Below are positions 6,650-14,208 of a stretch of 28,238 bases of DNA, one piece after another. The position numbers and the translations under genes were made by a program. The stretch comes from an uncultured Collinsella sp. (GTDB lineage: Bacteria; Actinomycetota; Coriobacteriia; Coriobacteriales; Coriobacteriaceae). The notes beneath the pieces were generated by a model. It had not been told where the DNA came from, ran no database searches, and was given only the letters and a program-made list of their open reading frames with translations. Location of the stretch: positions 1 to 28,238 of the forward strand of contig CAAEEX010000074.1 in NCBI GenBank assembly GCA_900755005.1, in the 5' to 3' direction. Position 1 is the stretch's first letter. Every line of letters starts with the position of its first letter.

Positions 6650-6862
6650 CAAAGGTACCCCCGCCTGCGCCGTGCAAAATTGAGAGTATTCAGCAAGGTA
6701 AAGGCTTTTACCAGCTGGGTGAAGCATGGAACAGCCCCCGTTTTGGCTCTGATGACGCTAAAACGGGGGCTGTTTCTTGCTTTTTCGTCTCTGAGGGGCA
6801 TCCGGAACGGTGGAATTTGCAGAATACTCGCGATTTTGCACGTCGCGAGAGGGGGGACCCTT
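6650..6862. repeat. Large imperfect inverted repeat enclosing a hairpin
   Basis: The outer arms are about 43 bases each (roughly 6654-6696 and 6818-6860). Their best part pairs GTGCAAAATTGAGAGTATTC with GAATACTCGCGATTTTGCAC, differing only in the three-base centre, and they also share CCCCC/GGGGG flanks near 6658 and 6852. The perfect hairpin at 6730-6774 lies in the middle, giving a nested, roughly symmetrical element of about 210 bases. It fills the end of the 381-base gap between the convergent aldolase and Tex genes; I see no gene there. Confidence 0.6.
6730..6779 (+). terminator. Strong hairpin with T-rich tail
   Basis: AACAGCCCCCGTTTT (6730-6744) and its perfect complement at 6760-6774 form a 15-bp stem; on the plus strand TTCTTGCTTTTTC follows. 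It could end transcription from the aldolase side, though it lies over 230 bases beyond that gene. Confidence 0.6.
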
Positions 6863-6873
6863 GCTTTGGCGGT

Positions 6874-9021
6874 TTACTTCCCCTGCACCATGGTGAGGGA
6901 GATCTTCTTGCGGTCGCGATCGACCTTTTCAACCCACACCTTGACCGTGTCACCGACGCGCACCACGTCGCTGGGGTGCTTGACGAAGCGGTTGGCCAGC
7001 TTGGAGATGTGCACGAGGCCGTCCTGGTGCACGCCCACGTCGACGAAGGCGCCAAAGTCCACAACGTTGCGCACCGTGCCCTTGAGTTCCATGCCGGGCT
7101 CCAGGTCGTCGATCGAAAGCGCCGAGCGGCTAAAGACTACCTCGGGCGCGTCGTCGCGCGGGTCGCGACCGGGCTTCTTGAGCTCGTTGACGATGTCGAT
7201 GAGCGTGAGGGTGCCGCAGTCCAGGTCGCTTGCCAGCGCCGAGATGCTGCCCAGGCGGCGCTCGATATCGGGCACGCCGCCGCGGCTGAGCTCGCTTGCC
7301 GCAACGCCGGCGCGCTCCAGGACGGCCGTGGCCACCTCGTAGCTTTCGGGGTGGACGCTTGTCGCGTCGAGCGGGTTCTTGCCGCCGCTGATGCGCAGGA
7401 AACCTGCGGCGTTGAGGTACGCCTTGGGTCCCAGCTTGGGGACCTTCTTGAGCTGGCGGCGATCGGTAAAGGCGCCGTTTTCCTCGCGGTAGGCCACGAT
7501 GTTTTTGGCTACGCTCGGCGTAATGCCCGACACGTAGCCCAGCAGGCTTGCGCTCGCGGTGTTGACGTCGACGCCCACACGGTTGACGACGTCTTCCACC
7601 ACGTGGCCCAGGGTGCGCGAAAGCTCGGCCTGGTCAAGGTCGTGCTGGTACTGGCCAACGCCGATGGACTGGGGCGGAATCTTGACGAGCTCTGCCAGCG
7701 GGTCCTGCAGGCGACGGCCCAAGCTCATGGCGCCACGTACGGTGACGTCCAGGTCAGGATATTCCTGACTGGCGAGCTCGGAGGCGGAGTACACCGACGC
7801 GCCGGCTTCGTTGACGATGGTGTATCGCAGCCCGGGCGCCTGCTCGGCAATGAACTCCGAGACGACTTCCTCGGTCTCGCGGCTGGCGGTGCCGTTGCCG
7901 ACGACGATGGTGTTGACGCCGTCCTTCTTGACGAGGCGGGCGAGCTCGCGCTTGGTGCCGGCGACGTCATGGCGCGGCTTGGTGGGATAGACCACGCCGT
8001 GGTCGAGTAGCTTGCCGGTCTCGTCCATGACGGCGACCTTGCAGCCGGTGCGGTAGCCCGGATCGAGCGCGAGCACGCGGGCGCCGCGCACGGGGCGCGC
8101 CGAGAGCAAGCCCTCGAGATTCTTGGCAAAGACGTTGATGGCCTCGGTCTGGGCACGAACGGTGAGTTTGGCGCGGGCCTCGCGCTCCAGCGAGGGGGCC
8201 ATGAGGCGCTTGTAGCCATCGGCGATGGCGGCGTCAAAGACGGGAGCAAACACGCCCTGGCGACGGGGCCAGCGGCTGCCGAGGCGTGCCGTAGCGGCAG
8301 CGCCGTCGACGTTCACGCGCACGCGGAGCTTGCCCTCGCGCTCACCGCGGTCGATAGCCAGCACGCGGTGGTTGGGTATACGGCGCAGCGGCTCATCATA
8401 GCTGTAGTACGGCTCGTAGGGGGTCTTCTCGGCGGGGTCGGTGGCCTCGACGACGATGTCGGCGGTGTTTTGCGTAAAGGCGCGCAGGTCGGCGACGTTC
8501 TCGGGATCTTCGGCCACCGTCTCGGCCACGATGTCGGCGGCGCCGGCGAGCGCCTTTTCGGGCGTGTCGAAGCCGGCCTCCTCGTTGACGTAGTCCGCGG
8601 CGGCGTCGAGCGCGCTGCCCTTGGCCGAGGCCTGCATGATGATCATGTTGGCGAGCGGCTCCAGGCCGGCCTCGCGTGCCTTCTGCGCGCGGGTCATGCG
8701 CTTTTTGCGGTAGGGCTTGTAGAGGTCCTCGACACGCTGGAGCTGTGTGGCCTCGCGAATCTGTTGCTCGAGCTCGGGCGTGAGTTTGCCCTGGGCGCCG
8801 ATGAGCAGAATGACGTCCTCTTTGCGCTGCTCAAGATTACGCAGGTAGGACAGGCGCTCGTCGAGCGCGCGCAGGGCGACATCGTCCATGCCGCCCGTGG
8901 CTTCCTTGCGGTAGCGCGAGATAAAGGGAATGGTGTTTCCCTCGTCGATGAGCTTGACGGCCGCCTCGACGTTGGCGGCCTTAAGGTTGAGCTCGCGCGC
9001 GAGCTGGGCGATAAGATCCAT
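6874..9021 (-). CDS. tex: Tex-family RNA-binding transcription accessory protein
   Basis: A 715-residue protein of normal length for Tex (about 720-790 residues in other bacteria). In order: an N-terminal helical region (LNLKAANVEAAVKLIDEG, TIPFISRYRKEATGGMD), the RVEDLYKPYRKKRMTRA segment near residues 96-112, a YqgF/RNase H-like domain starting VLALDPGYRTGCKVAV near 316, helix-hairpin-helix motifs (SGITPSVAKNIVAYREENG and KKVPKLGPKAYLNAAGFLRI, about 498-544), and a C-terminal S1 RNA-binding domain (GMELKGTVRNVVDFGAFVDV to KISLTMVQGK, about 643-715). Tex binds nucleic acid and associates with transcription in the cytosol. AAGGAGTTTC precedes the ATG. The gene stands alone, convergent with the aldolase gene. 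Confidence 0.93.
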   Translation of the reverse strand: MDLIAQLARELNLKAANVEAAVKLIDEGNTIPFISRYRKEATGGMDDVALRALDERLSYLRNLEQRKEDVILLIGAQGKLTPELEQQIREATQLQRVEDLYKPYRKKRMTRAQKAREAGLEPLANMIIMQASAKGSALDAAADYVNEEAGFDTPEKALAGAADIVAETVAEDPENVADLRAFTQNTADIVVEATDPAEKTPYEPYYSYDEPLRRIPNHRVLAIDRGEREGKLRVRVNVDGAAATARLGSRWPRRQGVFAPVFDAAIADGYKRLMAPSLEREARAKLTVRAQTEAINVFAKNLEGLLSARPVRGARVLALDPGYRTGCKVAVMDETGKLLDHGVVYPTKPRHDVAGTKRELARLVKKDGVNTIVVGNGTASRETEEVVSEFIAEQAPGLRYTIVNEAGASVYSASELASQEYPDLDVTVRGAMSLGRRLQDPLAELVKIPPQSIGVGQYQHDLDQAELSRTLGHVVEDVVNRVGVDVNTASASLLGYVSGITPSVAKNIVAYREENGAFTDRRQLKKVPKLGPKAYLNAAGFLRISGGKNPLDATSVHPESYEVATAVLERAGVAASELSRGGVPDIERRLGSISALASDLDCGTLTLIDIVNELKKPGRDPRDDAPEVVFSRSALSIDDLEPGMELKGTVRNVVDFGAFVDVGVHQDGLVHISKLANRFVKHPSDVVRVGDTVKVWVEKVDRDRKKISLTMVQGK

Positions 9022-9124
9022 GAAACTCCTTGCGTTTAAGGTGCGTTTGCAGCACAGAGCTACCAAGGATACCACCTGCCACTTCGCTCAAAAAAGACTG
9101 TTTTGGCGCGGAACCACGAAAGCG

Positions 9125-9260
9125 GCCTATCTACTACGTTTGAACCGTGTGGGTCGACCATCCCCCGGTTTTCCGAAAATGCGCAAGCCGTTTACCTGCG
9201 GTTTTTATTTCGCGAAATTCGGTATGGATGAGGGTGATTGGTTAAACGTAGTAGATAGGC
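9125..9260. repeat. Long inverted repeat upstream of tex
   Basis: GCCTATCTACTACGTTT (9125-9141) pairs perfectly over 17 bp with 9244-9260 and continues as GAACC/GGTT with one bulge. The 102-base interior has further partial symmetry (CCGAAAAT with ATTCGG, CCATCCCC with GGATGAGG). It fills the middle of the 420-base gap 9022-9441, which has no credible gene. The arm end shares GCACATTTCGTG with another hairpin region at 26475. Confidence 0.7.
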
Positions 9261-9337
9261 ACATTTCGTGGCGAACGAATCAAGCTAAGGTGCAAAAAGT
9301 CCCCCGTCCCAGAAAAATCATTGGCAACGTAGCAAAA

Positions 9338-9369
9338 TGCCCCGCGGGCAGGAGGCTGCTCGCGGGGCA
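9338..9369 (-). terminator. Terminator of the SDR-MFS-Gfo operon
   Basis: TGCCCCGCG (9338-9346) and CGCGGGGCA (9361-9369) form a perfect 9-bp stem with partial pairing of GGCAG/CTGCT in the loop. Read on the minus strand it is followed by TTTTGC, and it lies about 70 bases after the stop of the Gfo gene. Confidence 0.7.
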
Positions 9370-9441
9370 AAGAAGAGGGGCTTATTTGTGGCGGACCGAG
9401 GGGCCCGGCATGGGGTTTCTGCCGCGGCCTGTCCTAAGGTG

Positions 9442-10482
9442 CTACAGCTCGACGAGCTGGCCGGTCTCGGCGGCCTCCTTGATGGCGTTGAGAAGCGTGA
9501 GCGTCTTGACGTTATCGGCGGGGGTTACGACGGGCTCAACTTCGCGGCGGACGACCTTCACAAAGTGCTTGAGCTGCATCTTGTGCGGCAGCGCCGGGTC
9601 GACGGCCGGAATCTCCATCTGCAGCGGCTTGTGCCAGTTGGAGGCGCCGTCGTAGGAGAACTGATGCAGGCGGGGCAGCGAAAGGGCACCCAAGGTTCCG
9701 CCGATAAAGTAGGCGTCGGCGTCGAAGGGGCGGTACTGCGGATCCTCGCGAGCGGTTGCCTCCCAGTTCCAGGGGCTGGCGGTGGCGTCGGAGATGGTCA
9801 TGCTCGCAAGCGCGCCATCGGCAAAACGGACGTTGACCACGGCGGAGTCCTCGGTCTCAAAACCGCGGGCGGCGCTGGACTGCATGCCCTGGACGGCGAC
9901 GGGCTCGCCCAGCAGGTAGCGGAGCAGGTCCACGTCGTGAACCAGGTTGACCAAGATCGGTCCGGCACCCTTCTTGCGGCGCCACTCGACATCGAAGTAC
10001 TCGTCATTCTTATAGATCATGTAGTGGAAGCTCGACACGGTGAGCTTGCCCAGCTCGCCGGACTCGATGATCTCTTTGGCTTTGTTGACGAAGGGGTTGT
10101 GACGACGGTGCTGGCCCACGAGCACGGGCACGCCGGCGGTCTCGGCCTCGGCGGCGAAGGCCTGGGCATCCTCGAGGTCGTTGGAGATCGGCTTTTCGAC
10201 CAGCGGCACGATGTTGCGCTTGATGGCCTCGCGGGCAACGCCCAGGTGCAGGTCGTTGGGGGTGGCGATAATGACGGCCTCGGGTTTGACCTCGTCCATC
10301 ATCTGGGCGGGATCGGTAAAGAACGGCACGCCGGCGGCCTCGGCCGTGGCGCGGGCGCCCTCAAAGGCGTCGGCGATGGCGACGAGCTCGGCTTCGGGCT
10401 CCTCGGTGACAAAGCGGATGTGGTTGCGGCCCATGGCACCGGCGCCGATAACGGCAATGCGGACGGGGTTGAGCTCAGACAT
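9442..10482 (-). CDS. Gfo/Idh/MocA-family NAD(P)-dependent oxidoreductase
   Basis: A 346-residue dehydrogenase. The N-terminal Rossmann fold begins VRIAVIGAGAMGRNH (residues 7-21), followed by AIADAF, EAVIIATPNDLHL and the family motif VEKPI (Lys97), where the lysine helps catalysis. The C-terminal alpha/beta domain holds VLVGQHRRHNP and LVNLVHDVDLLRYLLGEP, with the conserved histidine of the HDVD segment. Such enzymes oxidise sugars, inositols and related hydroxy compounds or reduce the keto forms. It is the last gene of a minus-strand set with an OFA-type carrier and an SDR dehydrogenase, so it probably acts on the same compound or its oxidation product; the substrate cannot be named. AAGGAG lies ten bases before the ATG. 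Confidence 0.85.
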   Translation of the reverse strand: MSELNPVRIAVIGAGAMGRNHIRFVTEEPEAELVAIADAFEGARATAEAAGVPFFTDPAQMMDEVKPEAVIIATPNDLHLGVAREAIKRNIVPLVEKPISNDLEDAQAFAAEAETAGVPVLVGQHRRHNPFVNKAKEIIESGELGKLTVSSFHYMIYKNDEYFDVEWRRKKGAGPILVNLVHDVDLLRYLLGEPVAVQGMQSSAARGFETEDSAVVNVRFADGALASMTISDATASPWNWEATAREDPQYRPFDADAYFIGGTLGALSLPRLHQFSYDGASNWHKPLQMEIPAVDPALPHKMQLKHFVKVVRREVEPVVTPADNVKTLTLLNAIKEAAETGQLVEL

Positions 10483-10514
10483 TTCGACTCCTTAATACTG
10501 GTGACCGGTGGAAT

Positions 10515-10539
10515 GCGGCAAGAGGACGGCCCTTGCCGC
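10515..10539 (-). other. Intra-operon stem-loop between MFS and Gfo genes
   Basis: GCGGCAAG (10515-10522) and CTTGCCGC (10532-10539) are perfect arms with a nine-base loop in a 68-base gap. There is no T-run; it may set differential mRNA stability. Confidence 0.4.
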
Positions 10540-10550
10540 GTCAAGCAAAA

Positions 10551-11807
10551 CTAAGCGGACTTCTTCTTGCTGTCGGAGACCATCATGTAGACGGTGAGTA
10601 CGACGGCGATGGCGGCAATCACGATGGCGCCGTAGAAGGACTGCTGGTAGGCGGCGCTGCCGGCCTCGGCGTGATACAGCACGGCAGTGATGGGCTGGCT
10701 GATCCAGGTAGAGGCGGCGTAGCCCAGGAACATGATGCCGTAGTTGACACCGATGTTGCTGGTGCCGAAGGCGCCACCGGTGAGCGGCGGGTAGATGACG
10801 AGCAGGGCGCCAAAGCTAAAGCCGAGCAGGGCGAGCGCCACAAAGAACATGCTCTGCGTAAAGCTCATCGACATGATGACGAGCGCGACGATGGTGACGA
10901 CAAGGCTGATGAGCAGCGACTTGTAGGCGCCGAGCTTGTCGATGATCTGGCCAAAGGACAGACGACCGACCAGGTTGGCGCAGGTGTTGACGGAGACCAC
11001 CACACCGCCGAGGGCGACGGCCGCGGCGCTCGTGGGGTCGGCGAAGAGCTGGACGGCGGCGATGGAGGCAACCTTGCCCACGAGCAGGGTGCCCGCGGTG
11101 GCGGCAAAGGCGAAGGTGACGATGAGGACCCAGAAGCGCGGGGTCTTGACCATCTCGCCCGGGGTGAGGTCGCCGAAGGTGCCGGCGTGTGCGCCGCCCT
11201 TGGGGGCCTCGAAGCCCTCGGGCAGCCAGCCGGCCTCGGGGGCCTTCAGGAACAGGGCGGAGGCGGCGATCGTCACAAAGAAGATGACGCCGAGTGCCTT
11301 GAGGGCGCCAAAGATGCCCAGGCTCGGGATGAGCAGCGAGGCGAGCACCGGGGACAGCACGGCGGGGCCGGCGGTCGATGCGGCCAGGGTGATGCCGGAG
11401 GCGAGACCCTTCTTGTCGATGAACCACTTTTGGCCGGTGGTGAGCGCCGGGTTGTAGCCCAGGCCGTTGCCGACGGCGGCGACGAGCGAGAACCACAGGT
11501 AGAACTGCCACGGCTCGGTGACGGTGCCGGACATGAACCAGCCCACGCCGTAGCACACGGCGGCGGCGATCACGACGTTGCGCGGGCCGATCTTGTCGGA
11601 GATGCGGCCGGCGAAGATGCCCGTCACGGCCATGATGGTCTGAAAGACCGGGAACGCCCAGGTAAGGGCGCTGGACCACTCGGGGTAGACGGCGAGCAGG
11701 TTCTTGGACACGACGGAGTACAGCGCGATGGAGCTGATGAAGAACATAGTGACGCACGCGGCGGAAAGCACGACGGCGCGACCCTTGTTGGAGTTGGTGG
11801 AAGCCAT
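10551..11807 (-). CDS. MFS transporter, oxalate/formate antiporter (OFA)-like
   Basis: A 418-residue membrane protein with about twelve hydrophobic segments. Features typical of the OFA branch are the segment GRISDKIGPRNVVI between helices 2 and 3, GQKWFIDKKGLASGITLAAS after helix 4, GRLSFGQIIDKLGAYKSLL in the second half, and a central loop of about forty residues (PEAGWLPEGFEAPKGG). OFA carriers exchange or import organic anions, including oxalate and other carboxylates. The start at 11807 follows AGAAAGAG; the frame extends thirteen codons further but without a ribosome site. It lies between the SDR and Gfo genes on the same strand, so it probably imports the substrate that both dehydrogenases process. 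Confidence 0.85.
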   Translation of the reverse strand: MASTNSNKGRAVVLSAACVTMFFISSIALYSVVSKNLLAVYPEWSSALTWAFPVFQTIMAVTGIFAGRISDKIGPRNVVIAAAVCYGVGWFMSGTVTEPWQFYLWFSLVAAVGNGLGYNPALTTGQKWFIDKKGLASGITLAASTAGPAVLSPVLASLLIPSLGIFGALKALGVIFFVTIAASALFLKAPEAGWLPEGFEAPKGGAHAGTFGDLTPGEMVKTPRFWVLIVTFAFAATAGTLLVGKVASIAAVQLFADPTSAAAVALGGVVVSVNTCANLVGRLSFGQIIDKLGAYKSLLISLVVTIVALVIMSMSFTQSMFFVALALLGFSFGALLVIYPPLTGGAFGTSNIGVNYGIMFLGYAASTWISQPITAVLYHAEAGSAAYQQSFYGAIVIAAIAVVLTVYMMVSDSKKKSA

Positions 11808-11839
11808 TGGACTCTTTCTAATCGATACGGGGGAGGGGA

Positions 11840-11868
11840 GGGGCAAACGCCGCTGAGGTGCTTGCCCC
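11840..11868 (-). other. Intra-operon stem-loop between SDR and MFS genes
   Basis: GGGGCAA (11840-11846) and TTGCCCC (11862-11868) form a 7-bp stem in an 84-base gap; purine tracts of GGGGAGGGGAG extend beside it. With the hairpin at 10515, every gap of this operon has one. Confidence 0.35.
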
Positions 11869-11891
11869 GCGCCCCTTTCTACCGGGCTGGT

Positions 11892-12773
11892 TTACTGGTC
11901 AGTCGGCTTTGCGACGCCGGACTCATCGGACCAGAGCTCGACGCCCTTGTTCTTGAGGTAGTTGTCGGCAAAGGCGCGGCGGCCGCCGGGCTTGGCGGTG
12001 AGGTCGCCCATCATGTTGGAGAAGCCGCCGTCGACCTTGATGGCGTCGCCGGTGGTAAAGTCTGAGCGCGTGGACGCCAGGAACATGACGGCGTTGGCGA
12101 TATCGCTGACCTCGCCGATGCGACGCGTGGCGATGAGGCGGCTGCGGCTCTTCTCGACCTCGGGATCGGCGTAAAAGCTTGCCGACATGGGGGTCTTGAC
12201 GAAGCAGGGCTCGACGCAGTTGGAGCGCACGCCGTAGGGACCCCACTCGGCAGCCAGCATCTTGGACATCATGTTGACGCCCGCCTTGGTGGAGCTGTAC
12301 ACGCCCGAGAAGGTCTCGGGGGAGTGGCTGGCGACGGTGGAGATGTGAACCAGTCGGCCCTGGCCGGCCTTGATCATCTCGCGACCAAAGCGCTGCGAGG
12401 TGATGAAGTAGCCGGTGAGGTTGACGTTGATGACCTCGTTCCAGTCGGAGAGCGGCAGGTCCTCCATGGCTGCGAAGCGCAGGATGCCGGCGGTGTTGAC
12501 GAGAACGTCGACGCGGCCGAAGTTGGCGATGGTGGCGTCGACGGCGGCCTGAACCTCGGCCTCGTCGGTGGCGTTCATCTTGTAGCCCTCGGCGTGGATG
12601 CCAAACTCGGCAGCGAGGTCGGCGGCAGCGGCCTTGACCTTCTCCTCGTCCAGGTCGAGCAGGACGACGTTGGCGCCATTGCGGGCGAACTCGCGGCAAA
12701 TCTCGACGCCCATGCCGCCGAGCGCTCCAGTCACAGCGCAAACATCGCCCTCGAGCTTAAGCCAATTGCTCAT
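11892..12773 (-). CDS. Short-chain dehydrogenase/reductase (SDR)
   Basis: A 293-residue classical SDR. The cofactor loop is TGALGGMG (residues 15-22), followed by VVLLDLDEEK, whose acidic end of strand 2 favours NAD(H). Then come LVNTAG (NTAG in place of the commoner NNAG), the structural asparagine in INVNLTG, catalytic Ser145 in HISTVAS, and the YxxxK pair Tyr159 and Lys163 in YSSTKAG. The C-terminal VDGGFSNM is standard, but about forty further residues follow (GDLTAKPGGRRAFADNYLKN onward), longer than usual and possibly substrate- or oligomer-related. It heads the operon and diverges from a LysR gene. GAAGGGAAG precedes the ATG. Role inferred: first oxidation of the compound carried by the MFS protein. 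Confidence 0.87.
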   Translation of the reverse strand: MSNWLKLEGDVCAVTGALGGMGVEICREFARNGANVVLLDLDEEKVKAAAADLAAEFGIHAEGYKMNATDEAEVQAAVDATIANFGRVDVLVNTAGILRFAAMEDLPLSDWNEVINVNLTGYFITSQRFGREMIKAGQGRLVHISTVASHSPETFSGVYSSTKAGVNMMSKMLAAEWGPYGVRSNCVEPCFVKTPMSASFYADPEVEKSRSRLIATRRIGEVSDIANAVMFLASTRSDFTTGDAIKVDGGFSNMMGDLTAKPGGRRAFADNYLKNKGVELWSDESGVAKPTDQ

Positions 12774-12799
12774 AGGAACTTCCCTTCTTATGCCTCCCG

Positions 12800-12889
12800 G
12801 TGGGTCGCTCCCATTAATCGACCCACGTGGTTTTCGCTGGTTATCGTATGCTTTGCATTTGCGCAGGTGAATTGCATATTTGTTAGAAT
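12800..12889. promoter_or_regulatory. Divergent promoter and LysR-site region
   Basis: On the minus strand TTCACC (plus 12866-12871) and TACGAT (12843-12848) are spaced by 17 bases and would drive the SDR operon. On the plus strand TAGAAT (12884-12889) is a good -10 for the LysR gene without a clear -35. TTGCAT occurs twice (12853-12858, 12872-12877) and ATGCTTTGCAT is palindromic, so a LysR site overlapping both promoters is plausible. In the SDR leader GTGGGTCG/CGACCCAC (12800-12807, 12819-12826) makes a perfect 8-bp stem. Confidence 0.4.
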
Positions 12890-13006
12890 GGCGTTAACCA
12901 TAGGTTTACACTGTGCGATGCAGTTTATTCTCAATTGAGCGCATGACCTGCGAAAACAACCTCCTGTGGCACCATGTGGCCACGGGCGCGAAAACGGGAG
13001 ATTGAC

Positions 13007-13885
13007 GTGTACGATCGACGACTTGAGGCCATATCGGCCGCTGCGGAGCTGGGAAGCTTCTCGCGTGCGGCGGCACAATTGCGCGTGTCGACTCCGGCGC
13101 TCGTCAAGCAGGTGTCGGGCTTCGAGGCCGAGTTCGGCATCACGCTGTTCGAACGCTCGCACTCGGGCGTCAAGGTGACGCCGGCGGGTGCTCTGCTGGT
13201 GGACGATGCGCGCTCGATCATGCGGCAGTCCGAGGACGCGTTGCGCCGTGCCCGACGCGCGGCGGGCGATGGCGGTGCCGTGCGCCTGGGCGTGTCGATG
13301 ATGTGCCCGGGGCGCCAAACGCTGTCGATGTGGTCGGGCATCCACGATCTGGAACCGTCGCTGCGATTTGAAATCGTGCCGGTAAGCGATCTCTACGACG
13401 AGCGCGAGACCGTCATGCGTAGCTTGGGCCGCGAGGTCGATGTGGTGCAATCGAGTTTTTCTACCCCACGCTGGGGTGATGCCTGCCAAAAGCTCCGCAT
13501 TGTCAACGTGCCGTTTTATATCGATCTGCCGCGCACGAGCCCGCTGGCGCGCAAGAATCGCATTACGGTTGCCGACTTGGAGGGTATGCGTCTGCGCGTA
13601 CTGCGCCACGGCAACGACGCCATGGACAGCCTGCGCATCGATCTTTTGGCCGATGGCGGCGTGGACGTGATCGACGTGGACAGTTTTGACTTTGCGCTCT
13701 TTAACGAGGCGGAGGAAAAGGGCGACGCGGTGCTCACTTGCGGGGCGTGGTCGGGCGTGCACCCGGCTTTTGTAGGCGTGCCGTTCCTATGTGGCCGCGA
13801 GGTGCCGGTCTTCTTGCACTACCCGCTCGAGCCCACCCTCCAAGTACAAAAATTCGTCAACGCCATGGCCCAACTCCTCAAGTAG
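13007..13885 (+). CDS. LysR-family transcriptional regulator
   Basis: A 292-residue regulator starting at a GTG. The N-terminal helix-turn-helix reads RRLEAISAAAELGSFSRAAA, LRVSTPALVKQVSGFEAEFG, ITLFERSHSGVKVTPAG, and the C-terminal two-lobed effector domain begins AVRLGVSMMCPG. CGGGAG six bases before GTG 13007, plus the usual LysR start only a few residues before the first helix, decide this start over an in-frame ATG at 12974. The effector domain is rather short and divergent. Divergent placement from the SDR operon makes it the likely activator of that operon, with a pathway intermediate as effector. Confidence 0.88.
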   Translation: MYDRRLEAISAAAELGSFSRAAAQLRVSTPALVKQVSGFEAEFGITLFERSHSGVKVTPAGALLVDDARSIMRQSEDALRRARRAAGDGGAVRLGVSMMCPGRQTLSMWSGIHDLEPSLRFEIVPVSDLYDERETVMRSLGREVDVVQSSFSTPRWGDACQKLRIVNVPFYIDLPRTSPLARKNRITVADLEGMRLRVLRHGNDAMDSLRIDLLADGGVDVIDVDSFDFALFNEAEEKGDAVLTCGAWSGVHPAFVGVPFLCGREVPVFLHYPLEPTLQVQKFVNAMAQLLK

Positions 13886-13900
13886 CTCATTTGGCGCGGG

Positions 13901-14006
13901 TAGTCTTTTTGGGACGGGGCTTTTTTAGCTACCCAATCTGGTGCCGTCGAAGCATGACGCCGTATTTGGCACAGGGTAGCTAAAAAGCCCCGTTCCAAAA
14001 AGACTA
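13901..14006. repeat. 34-bp near-perfect inverted repeat
   Basis: Arms at 13901-13934 and 13974-14006 begin TAGTCTTTTTGGGACGGGGC and end TAGCTACCC; they differ by one substitution and one T of a run. The 39-base loop holds a smaller partial palindrome (GGTGCCGTC with GACGCCG). The T-rich parts could give termination on both strands, but the length is far beyond a normal terminator. With 14085-14194 it fills the 323-base gap 13886-14208, which has no gene. Confidence 0.75.
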
Positions 14007-14013
14007 ACAAAAC

Positions 14014-14041
14014 GAGGCCCTGGTCAAACGGCCAGGGCCTC
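14014..14041. terminator. Bidirectional terminator, LysR gene / ABC operon
   Basis: GAGGCCCTGG (14014-14023) and CCAGGGCCTC (14032-14041) are perfect 10-bp arms with an eight-base loop. The minus strand continues GTTTTGTT and the plus strand ACAAACTTTTATT, so it can serve both convergent units. Confidence 0.75.
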
Positions 14042-14084
14042 ACAAACTTTTATTCCGTTTTAAATGACGGGCTAATCGCGTACA

Positions 14085-14194
14085 GGAGGGTGCCCCGGGG
14101 ACGGGCGGGGTATTTCCTCCGCGCGCAGTTTCGCAGCGCAGCGAGAATGTTTGAGCACGGAGGAAATACCCCGCCCGTCCCCGGGGCACCCTCC
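14085..14194. repeat. Perfect 37-bp inverted repeat
   Basis: Bases 14085-14121 are exactly complementary to 14158-14194, with a 36-base loop. The arm starts GGAGGGTGCCCCGGGG and ends GGAGGAAA-type sequence near the loop. It contains four G-tracts (14088-14110) matching a G-quadruplex motif, present once on each strand. It lies fifteen bases after the stop of the ABC gene. No T-run is present, so it is not a standard terminator. Confidence 0.85.
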
Positions 14195-14208
14195 GTCAGT
14201 AACCGTTC

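Noticed and set aside
6517..8010. Long plus-strand open frame opposite tex
   Set aside because: It is antisense to a clearly recognisable Tex gene, lacks a ribosome site and has no family resemblance; GC-rich third positions open such frames.
10533..12065. 510-codon plus-strand frame opposite the MFS and SDR genes
   Set aside because: It runs across three genes and their gaps, is dominated by Gly, Asp, Glu and His typical of antisense GC-rich translation, and resembles no protein.
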